From assembly GCF_047731265.1 (NCBI RefSeq), contig NZ_CP159835.1, positions 1,488,001 through 1,552,000 of the forward strand: a stretch of 64,000 nucleotides of DNA, given 5' to 3'. This document shows, piece after piece, positions 17,438 to 27,070 of the stretch. A program made the position numbers and the translations under genes. Source of the stretch: Patiriisocius sp047731265 (lineage in GTDB: Bacteria; Bacteroidota; Bacteroidia; Flavobacteriales; Flavobacteriaceae). The notes beneath the pieces were generated by a model that saw nothing but the letters and a program-made list of their open reading frames with translations, ran no database searches and was not told where the DNA came from. Numbering within the stretch: the stretch's first letter is position 1; each line of letters starts with the position of its first letter.

Positions 17438-18166
17438 ATGGAATATATATTAATAGCACTATGCTTTGTAGGGATTACGGCACAAGGGCAAGCACAAGAA
17501 CCAGATTTAGTAGAAACTTATTGGTATCTAAATGAATTAGTAATTGAGGGTGAAAATATTATACCCCCTGTTAATAACGAATTAGAGTTCACTGATTTAT
17601 TTTTTTTAGAGAATACAGATGGGACTACAAACTTATCATCTTGTGTATGCTTATGCGGAGGGGGTAATATTAGTTTTGGTCAAAATACTATTACCTTAGA
17701 TAACTTGATATTCTTAACAATTGATGATTGTACAATCCCAGAAAATAGTAATTTTAAAAACACCTACTTTGACGACTTTTTTAAACATGAAACGAGCGCT
17801 GTGAGCGACCCTATTTTATACGAAATATTAACCGATGGCGAGGGAAACAAACAACTTACACTAACTAATAGCAATGGCGACAGAGCTATTTATGGCGATG
17901 TGCTTTTAGGCTTGCAAGATCAAGATGCTGCTTTGTTTACCATTGCTCCCAATCCTGTTAACAGGCACTTACAATTACAGTTTTCAAACAATCTTTTAAA
18001 TGGCGAGGTATTGCTTTATGACGCTAACGGAAGGTTATTAGTACAACAAAAAGGATTACACGATAGCAATCTAAACCTAGAGGTATCAAATCTTTCTAAA
18101 GGTATTTATTTTGTTGCGGTAACCAATGGTTCTCGTAAAACTGTGAAGAAATTTATAAAACAATAA
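17438..18166 (+). CDS. Secreted protein with C-terminal T9SS type A sorting domain
   Basis: The 242 residues comprise a signal peptide (MEYILIALCFVGITAQGQAQ), a domain of about 130 residues opening with TYWYLNELVIEGENI and containing a cysteine-rich patch (SSCVCLCGGG), and a C-terminal sorting domain. The last begins at FTIAPNPVNRHLQLQF and ends SKGIYFVAVTNGSRKTVKKF. That is the type A T9SS signal, so the protein should cross the outer membrane and be anchored or released. The W-Y-L-x-E-L-x-I opening recalls META/HslJ-like lipocalin folds in flavobacterial cargo, but this is a weak comparison. Function is unknown. It directly follows the truncated S8 gene. Confidence 0.8.
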   Translation: MEYILIALCFVGITAQGQAQEPDLVETYWYLNELVIEGENIIPPVNNELEFTDLFFLENTDGTTNLSSCVCLCGGGNISFGQNTITLDNLIFLTIDDCTIPENSNFKNTYFDDFFKHETSAVSDPILYEILTDGEGNKQLTLTNSNGDRAIYGDVLLGLQDQDAALFTIAPNPVNRHLQLQFSNNLLNGEVLLYDANGRLLVQQKGLHDSNLNLEVSNLSKGIYFVAVTNGSRKTVKKFIKQ

Positions 18167-18190
18167 TGCATAAGGAAGGGGTGCAAATAT

Positions 18191-18216
18191 ATAAAGCGGC
18201 TTATAAGCCGCTTTAT
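18191..18216. terminator. Bidirectional terminator between convergent genes
   Basis: A perfect 26-bp palindrome (ATAAAGCGGCTTA and its complement) sits between the T9SS cargo gene (+) and frr (-). It can end transcription from both sides. The same AAAGCGGCTTT core recurs in the terminator at 39.2 kb. Confidence 0.75.
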
Positions 18217-18251
18217 ATGATATAGTTTAACGCTTTTAAACAGCAAATAGT

Positions 18252-18809
18252 TTAAACCGTCATGATTTCTTTTTCCTTAACAACAAAAATTTCATCAATT
18301 AACTTGATATGGTTGTCAGTCATTTCTTGCACATCGCTTTCTAGAGATTTTTGTAAATCTTCACTTATATCTAAATCCTTGAGGCTATTCATTGCTTGTT
18401 TGCGATCATTTCTAACCCCTATTTTAGATTCTTCCGCCTCGTATTTTGCCTGTTTTGCTAATTCGCGACGGCGTTCTTCGGTCAAGGGAGGTACGTTTAT
18501 GATGATGCTCTCTCCATTGTTCATAGGGTTGAAGCCAATATTGGCGAGGTGTATTCCTTTTTCAATTTCAGGAATCAATCCTTTTTCCCAAGGAGCAATG
18601 GTAATGGTCATCCCATCTGGAGTGTTCACATTTGCAACTTGGCTCAGAGGCGTAGCGCTACCGTAATAGTTTACCATAACACTTCCTACCATAGATGGTG
18701 AGGCCTTACCTGCCCTAATATTAACAAATTTCTTTTTAAGGTGGGCAATTGCATTGTCCATTGCTTCCTTTGTGCTGTCTATAATAAAATCTATTTCGTC
18801 TTGTTCCAT
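18252..18809 (-). CDS. frr: Ribosome recycling factor
   Basis: RRF splits post-termination ribosomes together with EF-G. The 185 residues match the usual length. The start of the three-helix bundle reads MDNAIAHLKKKFVNIRAGKA, with the conserved Arg-x-Gly-x-Ala segment. It is followed by SPSMVGSVMVNYYGSATPLSQVANV and the C-terminal helices with ISEDLQKSLESDVQEMTDNH. It lies 216 bp downstream of pyrH on the same strand, the common pyrH-frr order. Confidence 0.96.
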   Translation of the reverse strand: MEQDEIDFIIDSTKEAMDNAIAHLKKKFVNIRAGKASPSMVGSVMVNYYGSATPLSQVANVNTPDGMTITIAPWEKGLIPEIEKGIHLANIGFNPMNNGESIIINVPPLTEERRRELAKQAKYEAEESKIGVRNDRKQAMNSLKDLDISEDLQKSLESDVQEMTDNHIKLIDEIFVVKEKEIMTV

Positions 18810-19025
18810 GATTTGACTTTGCTCACTATCCCTAGCTTGTGTTTTTTTTATTTATACTTGTTCTGCCACCCGTGCAGATGGGTAAATTTAATTAAATTAA
18901 AACTCCCGATTGATACTTCAGAAATTTAACTTACTTGAAATTTGTTTTTCAAAAATCAGAACGATCAAAAACAACAATTTTATTTTAGCAGTAATTTTAA
19001 AGTATTCAGAGAATTCTAGAAGAAT

Positions 19026-19733
19026 TTATAAATTTACTTTGGTCCCTATATTTTCGCCCATTACTACTTTCATTAAATTGCCTCTCGTGTTCATATCAAA
19101 TACGATGATAGGTAACTCGTTTTCCTGACTCAAGGTAAACGCAGTGGTGTCCATTACTTTAAGCCCTTTTCGCAATACATCATCAAAACTAATATTGTCA
19201 AACTTAGTAGCATCGCTATTTTTTTCTGGATCACTAGAGTAAATTCCGTCTACCCGAGTTCCTTTTAGGATTACATCTGCTTTAATTTCGATAGCTCTAA
19301 GAACAGCTGCGCTGTCTGTAGTGAAATATGGATTTCCTGTTCCTCCTCCAAAAATTACTACGCGTCCTTTTTCTAGATGGCGCATAGCCTTGCGACGAAT
19401 AAATGGCTCTGCCACTTCATTAATCTTAATAGCACTCTGTAATCGAGTAGGAATATCTTCGTCTTCTAGCGCTCCTTGCAAAGCAAGTCCGTTGATTACT
19501 GTTGCTAGCATCCCCATATGGTCTCCTTGTACCCTGTCCATTCCTTTGCTTGCACCAGCAACACCTCTAAAAATATTACCACCACCTATAACAATAGCGA
19601 CTTCAACACCTGTAGCTATAATAGCTTTAATGTCTTGGGCGTATTCCTGAAGTCTTACAGGGTCAATACCATATTGGCGTTCGCCCATCAAGGCTTCACC
19701 AGAAAGTTTAAGAAGTATTCTTTTGTAGTGCAT
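19026..19733 (-). CDS. pyrH: Uridylate kinase
   Basis: UMP kinase phosphorylates UMP to UDP in pyrimidine nucleotide synthesis. The 235 residues carry the amino acid kinase fold motifs: KRILLKLSGEAL at the N-terminus, VAIVIGGGNIFRG, and GGGTGNPYFTTDSAAVLRAIE in the nucleotide-binding part. The frame extends to 19781, but a perfect -7 element lies at 19753-19760, inside that extension. The ATG at 19733 (MHYKRILLK) is therefore the start, and it gives the family length. pyrH and frr are normally close to tsf. Here about 4 kb of broken genes intervene. Confidence 0.96.
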   Translation of the reverse strand: MHYKRILLKLSGEALMGERQYGIDPVRLQEYAQDIKAIIATGVEVAIVIGGGNIFRGVAGASKGMDRVQGDHMGMLATVINGLALQGALEDEDIPTRLQSAIKINEVAEPFIRRKAMRHLEKGRVVIFGGGTGNPYFTTDSAAVLRAIEIKADVILKGTRVDGIYSSDPEKNSDATKFDNISFDDVLRKGLKVMDTTAFTLSQENELPIIVFDMNTRGNLMKVVMGENIGTKVNL

Positions 19734-19752
19734 AGTGTGGTTTTGTTGGTTG

Positions 19753-19760
19753 CAAAAATA
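19753..19760 (-). promoter_or_regulatory. -7 element of pyrH-frr
   Basis: The minus strand reads TATTTTTG (exact TAnnTTTG), about 20 nt upstream of the pyrH ATG. It lies between the longer ORF start (19781) and the true start, and so decides the start. No good -33 box is visible. Confidence 0.45.
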
Positions 19761-20055
19761 GTAAAAATAAGTTTTCAGCACTCAGTTGGGGTAGGCAGTT
19801 TTTTATTGATTTAAGAAGAGAATTGTGGTAAGCGGTTACAAAGGACATTTACAAACAGTGGTTACCAGGAAATTTTTTGCTAAAAACATAAATTATTGCG
19901 TTTAAGATGTGAAATGTATCTGTGGTTGATATTTTTTTGCTAAAAAAAGACAGTGCAGATATAATAAAGTCAGTTCCTTGAATGAAAAAAGCGGTTGCTT
20001 AAATGAGTCTTTTATTTGATAATACCCTTTTTTAAGTTTGTTTAAAATAATCCAA

Positions 20056-20980
20056 ATGAAACGTTTTTACATTCTTACAATAGTTTTTCTTTTAGGCACC
20101 TTGAATTCATGCGCACAAACGTTTGTTCCCGATGATGGATTTGAGCAAATATTAATCGATTTAAGCCAAGATTCAGTACCATTAGATGATTTTGTGCCTA
20201 CGGCAAATATAATGGGCGTCAAAAATTTATCAATCCAGAGTCTTCTTGGTTTCGATCCAGACGTAAATGATTTTACAGGTATTGAAGACTTTGTTGCTTT
20301 AACAAATTTTAGAGCAAATTTTGTAACTGCACCAAGTATAAATTTAAGTAGCAACATGGCCTTAGTTAGTGTAAATATTGTGGGAAGGTTTTTAACCGAT
20401 ACAAACCTAAAAAATGGAAATAATACCTTTATTACTAATTTTAATGTTTTGTCTGCTAATGGCAGCGGGCTAGCTCCTGTAAGAATATGTGTTGACGATA
20501 TTGCCTATGCAAATGCGAACTTACAAAATATATATGCTGTAGGTAATTATTTTTTGCAAGATTGCACAGCGCCAGTAAACAGTATTACAGGGACCACTTA
20601 TTTTGACGCAGATAATAATGGTTGCGACCCTTCAGGAATTGTTTCTACAGAGTGTCATATGGTATCTATAGGGAGTGGTGCTGGTAATTATATGTTTACT
20701 TTTATCCTTTTCAAGAAAATTACGCTACCTATTCTTTAGACCCAAATGTAACCATATCACTACAAGGAATTCCTCCTTACTTCACGGTTACGCCAATTCC
20801 AGTTGCACCCGCTACATCTAAAAATTTTATTTATGGGACTGGGATTACTGGAAATCAGTACGTGGTAGATTATTGCATTATTGCATTACTGCACTTGGTA
20901 CGGTGAATGATTTGCAAGTAGAATCTTACGCAGTAACGGCACCAAAACCTGGTTTTCAAACAAGAATTAGAATTAAACCA
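20056..20980 (+). pseudogene. Truncated, frameshifted leucine-rich-repeat-like T9SS surface protein gene
   Basis: The start is intact: lipoprotein-like signal MKRFYILTIVFLLGTLNSCAQ, then the flavobacterial motif FVPDDGFEQILIDL, short repeat-like segments (VKNLSIQSL, IEDFVALTNF) and ICVDDIAYANANLQN. GTTYFDADNNGCDPSG follows, the entry to the middle domain of long T9SS adhesins. A 1-nt shift near 20700 breaks the frame, which resumes as NYATYSLDPNVTISLQGIPP. An 8-bp tandem duplication near 20870-20886 (ATTGCATT twice) breaks it again. The last recognisable piece is VESYAVTAPKPGFQTRIRI, after which homology ends abruptly just before the next gene. The several hundred residues and sorting domain expected downstream are deleted. 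A perfect -7 element (TAAGTTTG, 20033-20040) survives upstream. Confidence 0.75.
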
Positions 20981-20990
20981 ATGCTTAATT

Positions 20991-22962
20991 TTGAAACTAC
21001 TAAAACTCCATATCACATTAGTACTCTTAGTGGTTTGGAGTTTTGTTTTTAGCCAGCAATACACTAATTATTCTTTAAAAGACGGACTCCCTAGCAATCA
21101 TATGTATAGAATTACACAAGATTATGATGGTTTTATTTGGATTATTACAGATAAGGGGATGTCAAAGTTTTATGGAAAAACGTTTAAAAACTTCACCATT
21201 AAAGACGGCTTACCAAGTAATGATATTTGGCAAATTAGAATTACACCAGATAATAAAACATGGTTTTTCTCAAAGACTAACAAGTTGGGGTATATAGAGA
21301 ATGACATTGTGTATTCCTTTCCTTTAGATAGAAATAAAATTTTCTTCCCTCGAATTATTTTATAATCTGGAAACCAAATTGCAATGGATGATGGCGAATA
21401 TTTTTATTCTTTAAAGGATAGTGTTTGGGTTTCTCAAAAAAATGAATTTAGTTCAGACTCCACATATTTAAAACAGAAAGTCCTTCATCCAAAGATCGAT
21501 CATCAGGGAATTAGCTGGATAGATGACTATTTTTATGTGCTTGCTATAAATGAAATGAAAACCAAGTGCTTTGACGTTAATTCTTTAAAAACTTTAACGG
21601 AATACGGCCAATTAAATGATAGCTTGTATATGTTTATAAATAAAGAGAATTATTTCTTTGTTCATCTAAACACAGAAAAGCTTTCTAAAGTATTGAATGG
21701 CTCTCGAGAATTCTCAGGCGATTTTAAATACTTGCGCTATCACCAAGTTAATAATGAGGTTCAATTAACGGGTTTAAATTTTGTGCGTTACCTTGGGGAG
21801 GATCTGAGGTTTAAAAATCTTAAATCTGTTCCCTAATCTTTAGATGCACACTTTTCTTTTATAGATAAAACAAGGAATATGTGGTCTGCTATCTTTAATA
21901 AAGGAATTGTCGTTAATGGGAAAGCAACAAAAAGCTCCGGACTCTCTATACCCTACGCAAGTAATAACTATGTGTCATTTTCAGCAGGAGTTATTGATTT
22001 TTCTGATCAAATCAATTTAAAATATGCCTATAAATTAAATCCAATTAACGAAGAATGGATCTCGACTAATTTTCAGGAAATTTATTTTACAAATTTAAAG
22101 CCACAAAAATATATTCTAGAACTCAAAGTTACTAATCATCAACATTTCAGTGTTTGCAAAACGATAAATTTTGAGATAACACCTTTATGGTATCAAACCT
22201 TTTGGTTTAAAATTGTAGTATTTGTATGCAGTGTCCTTTTTCTTTATGGGTCATTTAAAGTTTCTAAAACTCGAATTCAAAAAAAGATTATAACCCATGA
22301 GAAAGCAAAACAGAAAGCAATTTCTCACGAGTTACATGCGTTGCGGTCTCAAATGAATCCGCATTTTGTGTTTAATTCTTTAAACGCAGTTCAATACTAT
22401 ATGAATACTAACGAAATTGGACTCTCTGAAAAATACCTCGTGAAATTTTCAAGGTTGATTAGAATGTTTTTCGATTTTTCTAGAGAACAATTTATTAGCA
22501 TTGACAAAGAACTAAAACTACTAAAGGCATATCTCGAAATAGAAAAAATGCGTTTTGGAGCCGATTTTAAATTCCATTTTAATATAGATCCTCAGTTGAA
22601 TAAAGACATTAAAATTCCTTCTATGTTATTACAACCTATTGTTGAAAATGCCGTGAATCATGGCCTATTTCGTCTAGAAATAAATGGTGAGGTTGAAAAT
22701 AGTATTTAAAAAGCTCCAAAGTAATGATGACTTTTCAGTAGGTATAAAAGACAATGGAGTTGGCTTTAAAAGAGCTAAAGAGGTCAAGGCGAAATCGATA
22801 AAAACACACACGTCAAAATCTTCTGAGATTATTCTAGACCGTCTTCATTTAATTAATAATTCTGGTCACTGGAATATAGTTCAAACAATAACAGATTTAA
22901 CAACAGAAACAAGCAGCGGAACCTCAGTGCTATTAACTTTTAACAAGAAACAACATGATTAA
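20991..22962 (+). pseudogene. Broken LytS/YehU-type sensor histidine kinase with two-component regulator propeller
   Basis: One frame runs from ATG 20991 through a signal peptide and propeller repeats (QYTNYSLKDGLPSNHMYRI, NFTIKDGLPSNDIW). A Y_Y_Y-like domain follows (FSDQINLKYAYKLNPINEEW), then one membrane helix (FKIVVFVCSVLFLYGSF) and the His_kinase domain with LRSQMNPHFVFNSLNAVQYY, whose His is the phospho-acceptor. The frame is cut by in-frame TAA at 21363-21365 and 21834-21836. A frameshift near 22680-22690 puts the ATP-binding part (IKDNGVGFKRAKE) in another frame. Its end overlaps the response regulator start by 8 bp, the ordinary operon arrangement. A functional kinase is not expected. 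Confidence 0.88.
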
Positions 22963-23691
22963 AGCTATTTTAGTTGATGATGAAAAGAAAGCGCTTGAAG
23001 GATTATTGCTTAAGATTAAAAAGCAATTTCCTGAGATAGAAATTGCAGGAGCATTTCAGAATCCAGAAAAGGCAGTTTCTTTTGTAAATGATAATCCTCC
23101 AGACCTCCTCTTTCTGGATATAGAAATGCCGGTATTGACTGGTTTTGATGTTCTTAGCAAGATTTAAAATCAAAATTTTGAAATTATATTTGTTACGGCT
23201 TATAATGACTATGCGATTGAGGCTTTTCAGCATTGTGCCGTGGGTTATGTCTTAAAACCGATAGACTCATATGAACTAGAAACAGCAATCACTAATGCCT
23301 TAAATAATGTAGATGCGAAAAAGGCATTAGAGAAAAATAAGATACTCTTAGATCATTAATAAGCACATCCAACCAAGCAAACAAATTGATGATTCCCACA
23401 AATGACGGATTTTTGTTTATAAATTATAATGAGAGTATGCACGTAGAGGGATACGACGGTTATACAAAAATCCATTTGGAAAACACTTCTGAAATTGTAA
23501 GTTCATATAATATTGGCAAGTTTGAAAAAATGGTCACTGATAATTTTTATAAGTGCCATAAATCACATATCATCAACCTACACAAAGTAGCCCAATTTAA
23601 AAACGAAGGATACATAATACTAGAAAACCGCAAGACAACACCCGTATCTAAAGCAAATCGAAAAGAGTTTTTGCAGCTATTTGCAAAGTAG
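22955..23691 (+). pseudogene. Broken LytTR-type response regulator
   Basis: The receiver domain starts MIKAILVDDEKKALEGL (acidic pair) and carries the phospho-acceptor in LLFLDIEMPVLTG. It is stopped by TAA at 23165-23167, directly after DVLSKI. The same frame goes on as NFEIIFVTAYNDYAIEAF and VGYVLKPIDSYEL, completing the receiver. A second frameshift near 23350-23365 separates the DNA-binding LytTR domain (IPTNDGFLFINYNES, HVEGYDGYTKIHLENT, NFYKCHKSHIINLHKV, TPVSKANRKEFLQLF), which is otherwise well preserved. It is the partner of the kinase just upstream, and both were inactivated. Confidence 0.88.
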
Positions 23692-23698
23692 AATGAAT

Positions 23699-23735
23699 AA
23701 AAAAATCTGCCTCCAGCAAAAGCTAAAGGCAGATT
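23699..23735 (-). terminator. Terminator of the rplM-rpsI-rpsB-tsf operon
   Basis: AATCTGCCT (23704-23712) and AGGCAGATT (23727-23735) form a stem. Read on the minus strand it is followed by a seven-T run, about 50 bp after the tsf stop. Confidence 0.8.
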
Positions 23736-23786
23736 ATAATTTTAGAGTAACAACTGTCTACTGTCATTTGCTACGATTAACGCTCA

Positions 23787-24755
23787 TTAAGCTAGCGTAA
23801 CTCTTTTAAAGCCAACAACAGCAACATCACCGTGCGCTGCCACGTAGTCTCCTACGTTTTTCTTGTCGTCCATAATAAAGTTTTGATCTAGTAAAGCTTT
23901 CTCGTGGTCTAATGTTGTGTTATCAGCGATAAAACGTTCCATTTTTCCAGGAAGAATGCGGTCCCAGATTTGCTCTGGTTTTCCTTCAGCTTTCAACTCC
24001 GCTTTAGCAGCTTCTTCAGCTTTTGCTAAAACAGCATCCGTTAATTGTACTCTTGAGATAAATGTAGGGACATTTTTTAAAGTCTTCCCTAAACGTCCAA
24101 GTTCAATATTATCTTTCTCAATTACAGCAATACGTGCTTCCGTTTCATTGGCTACAAATTCTTGTGTAAAATCCTTGTAAGATAATGTACTAGCTCCCAT
24201 AGAAGCTACTTGCATTGATACTTCTTTCGCTAATTTCTCAGCACCCATCATTGGAGTACTTAAACCGGTTAAAGCACCAATTTTCTTACCGTGAATGTAG
24301 GTTCCTACAAAGGGAGCTTCTAGTATTTCAAAACCACCTATTTCTAGTTTCTCACCAATAACACCAGTTTGCTCAATTAATTTTTGAGCAACCGTCATTT
24401 TTGTGTCAAATTTTGCAGCAAGAAATTCTTCTTTTGTATTATAGTTAATTGCAATTGCCGCCATCTCTTGTGCCATCGCAGAATACGAGTCATTGTTTGC
24501 AACAAAATCAGTCTCACAATTTAATGCTAGTACAACACCTCTTGTGTGTGCATCATTTATTTTAGAAACAACCGCCCCTTCACTTGAGTCACGGTCTGCT
24601 CTTTTTTCAGCAATTTTCTGTCCTTTTTTACGTAGAACAGTAATTGCATCTTCTAGATTTCCTTCAGCTTCAACAAGGGCTTTTTTACAGTCCATCATCC
24701 CAGCTCCGGTCTTTTTTCTTAATTCGTTTACTTGTGCGGCAGTTATTTTTACCAT
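23787..24755 (-). CDS. tsf: Elongation factor Ts
   Basis: EF-Ts regenerates EF-Tu-GTP. The 322 residues open with the UBA-like domain (ITAAQVNELRKKTGAGMMDC, then KKALVEAEGNLEDAI). The TDFVANN motif follows and then the dimerisation core. Compared with the 280-residue enterobacterial protein it is longer, as I recall for Bacteroidota EF-Ts. It lies 190 bp downstream of rpsB and a terminator follows. Confidence 0.97.
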   Translation of the reverse strand: MVKITAAQVNELRKKTGAGMMDCKKALVEAEGNLEDAITVLRKKGQKIAEKRADRDSSEGAVVSKINDAHTRGVVLALNCETDFVANNDSYSAMAQEMAAIAINYNTKEEFLAAKFDTKMTVAQKLIEQTGVIGEKLEIGGFEILEAPFVGTYIHGKKIGALTGLSTPMMGAEKLAKEVSMQVASMGASTLSYKDFTQEFVANETEARIAVIEKDNIELGRLGKTLKNVPTFISRVQLTDAVLAKAEEAAKAELKAEGKPEQIWDRILPGKMERFIADNTTLDHEKALLDQNFIMDDKKNVGDYVAAHGDVAVVGFKRVTLA

Positions 24756-24947
24756 TTTAATCTTAGATTATATTCCCACGAATGTGGGAATCTTGTTAAT
24801 TAAATTAATTTTAAAAAAAAATCGCTTCGCAAATTTCAATTAGAAATGAACTTGGCGATTTTATATTGTACTATAAGTTTTATCGAGCTTTTTATAAAAA
24901 TAGTAATCATTTCTAATTACCAGGCACTAAAAACTGAATACTGAAAC

Positions 24948-25808
24948 CTACTCTTCTTCTTTAGTAGCTTCTACTGTTTCTTTTTTTGCTTCAACCTTTA
25001 CAGGTTGCTTTGCATCTGTAGTAGGGATTTCTTCTTTTGCTTCTTTCGCGTCAGCCTTAGCAGCAGTCTTCATTTCTTCAGCATCGTCCTTTTTATCGCC
25101 ATCCTTAGCAGATTTGCGCTCAGACAATCCTTCGATTAGTGCTTCAGAAACAGAACCCATAATTTTCTCTACAGATTTTGATGCATCATCATTTGCTGGG
25201 ATTACATAATCAATAACTCTAGGGTCACTGTTTGTATCTACCATCGCAAAAATTGGAATATTTAACTTAATTGCTTCAGCAACTGCAATATGCTCACGTG
25301 TAGTATCTACAATAAATAGAGCTGCAGGAAGCCTTGACATCTCGCTAATTGAACCTAAGTTCTTTTCTAATTTAGCGCGTAAACGATCTACTTGTAAACG
25401 TTCTTTTTTAGAAAGTGTCATGAACGTTCCATCTTGCTTCATTCTATCAATAGTAGCCATTTTCTTAACAGCTTTACGAATCGTAACAAAGTTTGTTAAC
25501 ATTCCACCAGGCCATCTTTCTGTGATGTAAGGCATGTTAGCTGCCTTTGCTTTTTCAGCAACGATGTCTTTTGCTTGTTTTTTTGTAGCTACAAAAAGTA
25601 CTTTACGTCCAGAGGCAGCAATTTTCTTCAAAGCTTCGTTAGCTTCGTCAATTTTTGCAGCAGTTTTATAAAGGTTTATAATGTGGATTCCGTTGCGCTC
25701 CATGTAGATGTAAGGCGCCATGTTAGGATTCCATTTTCTTGTAAGGTGTCCAAAGTGTACACCTGCTTTTAGAAGTTCTTTAACTTCTATGTTTGTTGTT
25801 GTTGCCAT
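24948..25808 (-). CDS. rpsB: 30S ribosomal protein S2
   Basis: The S2 core covers residues 1 to about 225 (VHFGHLTRKWNPNMAPYIY, RWPGGMLTNFVTIRKAVKK, ALFIVDTTREHIAVAEA, IPIFAMVDTNSDP). A C-terminal tail of about 60 residues made almost only of Lys, Glu, Ala and Asp follows (KSAKDGDKKDDAEEMKTAAK and onward). The tail is absent from the enterobacterial protein and is probably disordered. Similar charged tails occur in Flavobacteriaceae, from memory. It is cotranscribed with tsf. Confidence 0.96.
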   Translation of the reverse strand: MATTTNIEVKELLKAGVHFGHLTRKWNPNMAPYIYMERNGIHIINLYKTAAKIDEANEALKKIAASGRKVLFVATKKQAKDIVAEKAKAANMPYITERWPGGMLTNFVTIRKAVKKMATIDRMKQDGTFMTLSKKERLQVDRLRAKLEKNLGSISEMSRLPAALFIVDTTREHIAVAEAIKLNIPIFAMVDTNSDPRVIDYVIPANDDASKSVEKIMGSVSEALIEGLSERKSAKDGDKKDDAEEMKTAAKADAKEAKEEIPTTDAKQPVKVEAKKETVEATKEEE

Positions 25809-26141
25809 GTTTTTTTTAGTTTACGTTCTGTATGTTTAGACGTCAATCTTCCTGTGTAATCCGCAGCGTTAGCAAAGGAGAATAAGGCTTGATTTAGATA
25901 CTAAACTAATTGTCCCACCCGGCAGAGCGGGACTAACAGCTTATTAATATAATTGTATTTCTATGAACTTATTTTAAGATAAATTTCACTAACTCGGAGA
26001 CATATCGCCTTTCGACGGGATGTCAATGCTGTTAAAATAACATTGCTAATTACTCGCTTTCTACCCATTACTATTTCCAAAGAAATACCACAAACACATT
26101 TTGTAATAAAATATAGCTCGTAGATTGAGTGAAATCGAAAT
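25809..26141. other. 333-bp rpsI-rpsB spacer without gene
   Basis: No ORF is supported here. The strand opposite the operon has a short GC-rich segment (GTCCCACCCGGCAGAGCGGGAC, spanning about 25915-25936) able to form small CCCG/CGGG or GTCCC/GGGAC hairpins in the rpsB leader. A leader-type S2 regulatory RNA is possible, but the fold is not distinctive enough to claim one. Confidence 0.35.
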
Positions 26142-26528
26142 TTAACGTTTCGAGAATTGGAATTTTTTACGTGCTTTCTTCTGTCCAAATTTCTTACGTT
26201 CCACCATTCTTGGGTCTCTTGTAAGTAATCCTTCAGGCTTAAGAATGCCTCTATTCTCATCGTTTAGTGTACACATTGCACGAGATATAGCAAGTCTAAT
26301 TGCTTCAGCTTGTCCTGTGATTCCACCACCAAATACATTTACCGTAATGTCAAACGTCTTTTCGTTGTCTGTCATTACTAGTGGTTGCATTACTTTGTAA
26401 CGCAATGTAGGGGTCGTAAAGTAGTTGTCAAACTCACGCTTGTTAATGCTAATTTCACCTTTACCTTCGCTTAAGTAAACACGCGCAACAGCGGTTTTTC
26501 TTCTTCCTATTTTGTGTATTGTTTCCAT
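26142..26528 (-). CDS. rpsI: 30S ribosomal protein S9
   Basis: The 128 residues have the S9 signature: HKIGRRKTAVARVYLSEGKG at the start, GGGITGQAEAIRLAISRAM in the centre, and a basic C-terminal tail ending KKARKKFQFSKR that reaches the P-site tRNA. Its ATG shares a base with the rplM stop, so it is translationally coupled to L13. Confidence 0.97.
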   Translation of the reverse strand: METIHKIGRRKTAVARVYLSEGKGEISINKREFDNYFTTPTLRYKVMQPLVMTDNEKTFDITVNVFGGGITGQAEAIRLAISRAMCTLNDENRGILKPEGLLTRDPRMVERKKFGQKKARKKFQFSKR

Positions 26529-26986
26529 TATTTTGTCGCGGTGTTAATAGTGATTTCTCTCGGTTTTTGAGCTTCTTGGCCGTGGTTTGCATCTGCATAC
26601 ACTTTCAAGTTTCTAAAGATTGCAGCCCCTAATTTGTTTTTAGGTAACATTCCTTTTACAGCTTTTTCCACCACGCGTGCTGGATTTTTGTCTTTCAATT
26701 CAGTGGCAGTCAAGCTACGTTGTCCACCTGGGTAACCCGTGTGGCGTATGTAAGACTTTTCTGTCCATTTGTTTCCTGTTAATTGGACGTTGCTTGCGTT
26801 GATGATAATCACGTTGTCACCACAATCTACATGAGGTGTAAAACTTGGTTTGTGCTTACCACGAAGAAGTTTTGCAACTTCACTCGCAAGACGACCTAAA
26901 GTGTGCCCGTCCGCATCTACCATTAACCACTCTTTTGTTACTGTGGCCTTATTAGCAGATACTGTTTTGTAACTTAATGTATCCAT
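26528..26986 (-). CDS. rplM: 50S ribosomal protein L13
   Basis: The 152 residues include the L13 motifs WLMVDADGHTLGRLASEVAK, GDNVIIINASNVQLTGNK, and the C-terminal KGMLPKNKLGAAIFRNLKVY. It is the first gene of the rplM-rpsI-rpsB-tsf operon and stands downstream of an excellent promoter. The start at 26986 is 53 nt downstream of that -7 element. Confidence 0.97.
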   Translation of the reverse strand: MDTLSYKTVSANKATVTKEWLMVDADGHTLGRLASEVAKLLRGKHKPSFTPHVDCGDNVIIINASNVQLTGNKWTEKSYIRHTGYPGGQRSLTATELKDKNPARVVEKAVKGMLPKNKLGAAIFRNLKVYADANHGQEAQKPREITINTATK

Positions 26987-27039
26987 TATGTTCTTTGTCT
27001 AATGTTAATAATTATTTTCTATCCCAAATTAATGGACGG

Positions 27040-27070
27040 CAAAAGTACTGTTATTTATTTGATTGACAAA
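27040..27070 (-). promoter_or_regulatory. Consensus promoter of the rplM-rpsI-rpsB-tsf operon
   Basis: On the minus strand TTTG (27070-27067), a 19-nt spacer and TACTTTTG (27047-27040) match the Bacteroidota vegetative promoter TTTG-N19-TAnnTTTG at every defined position. This is the best promoter in the window and suits a ribosomal protein operon. Confidence 0.75.
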
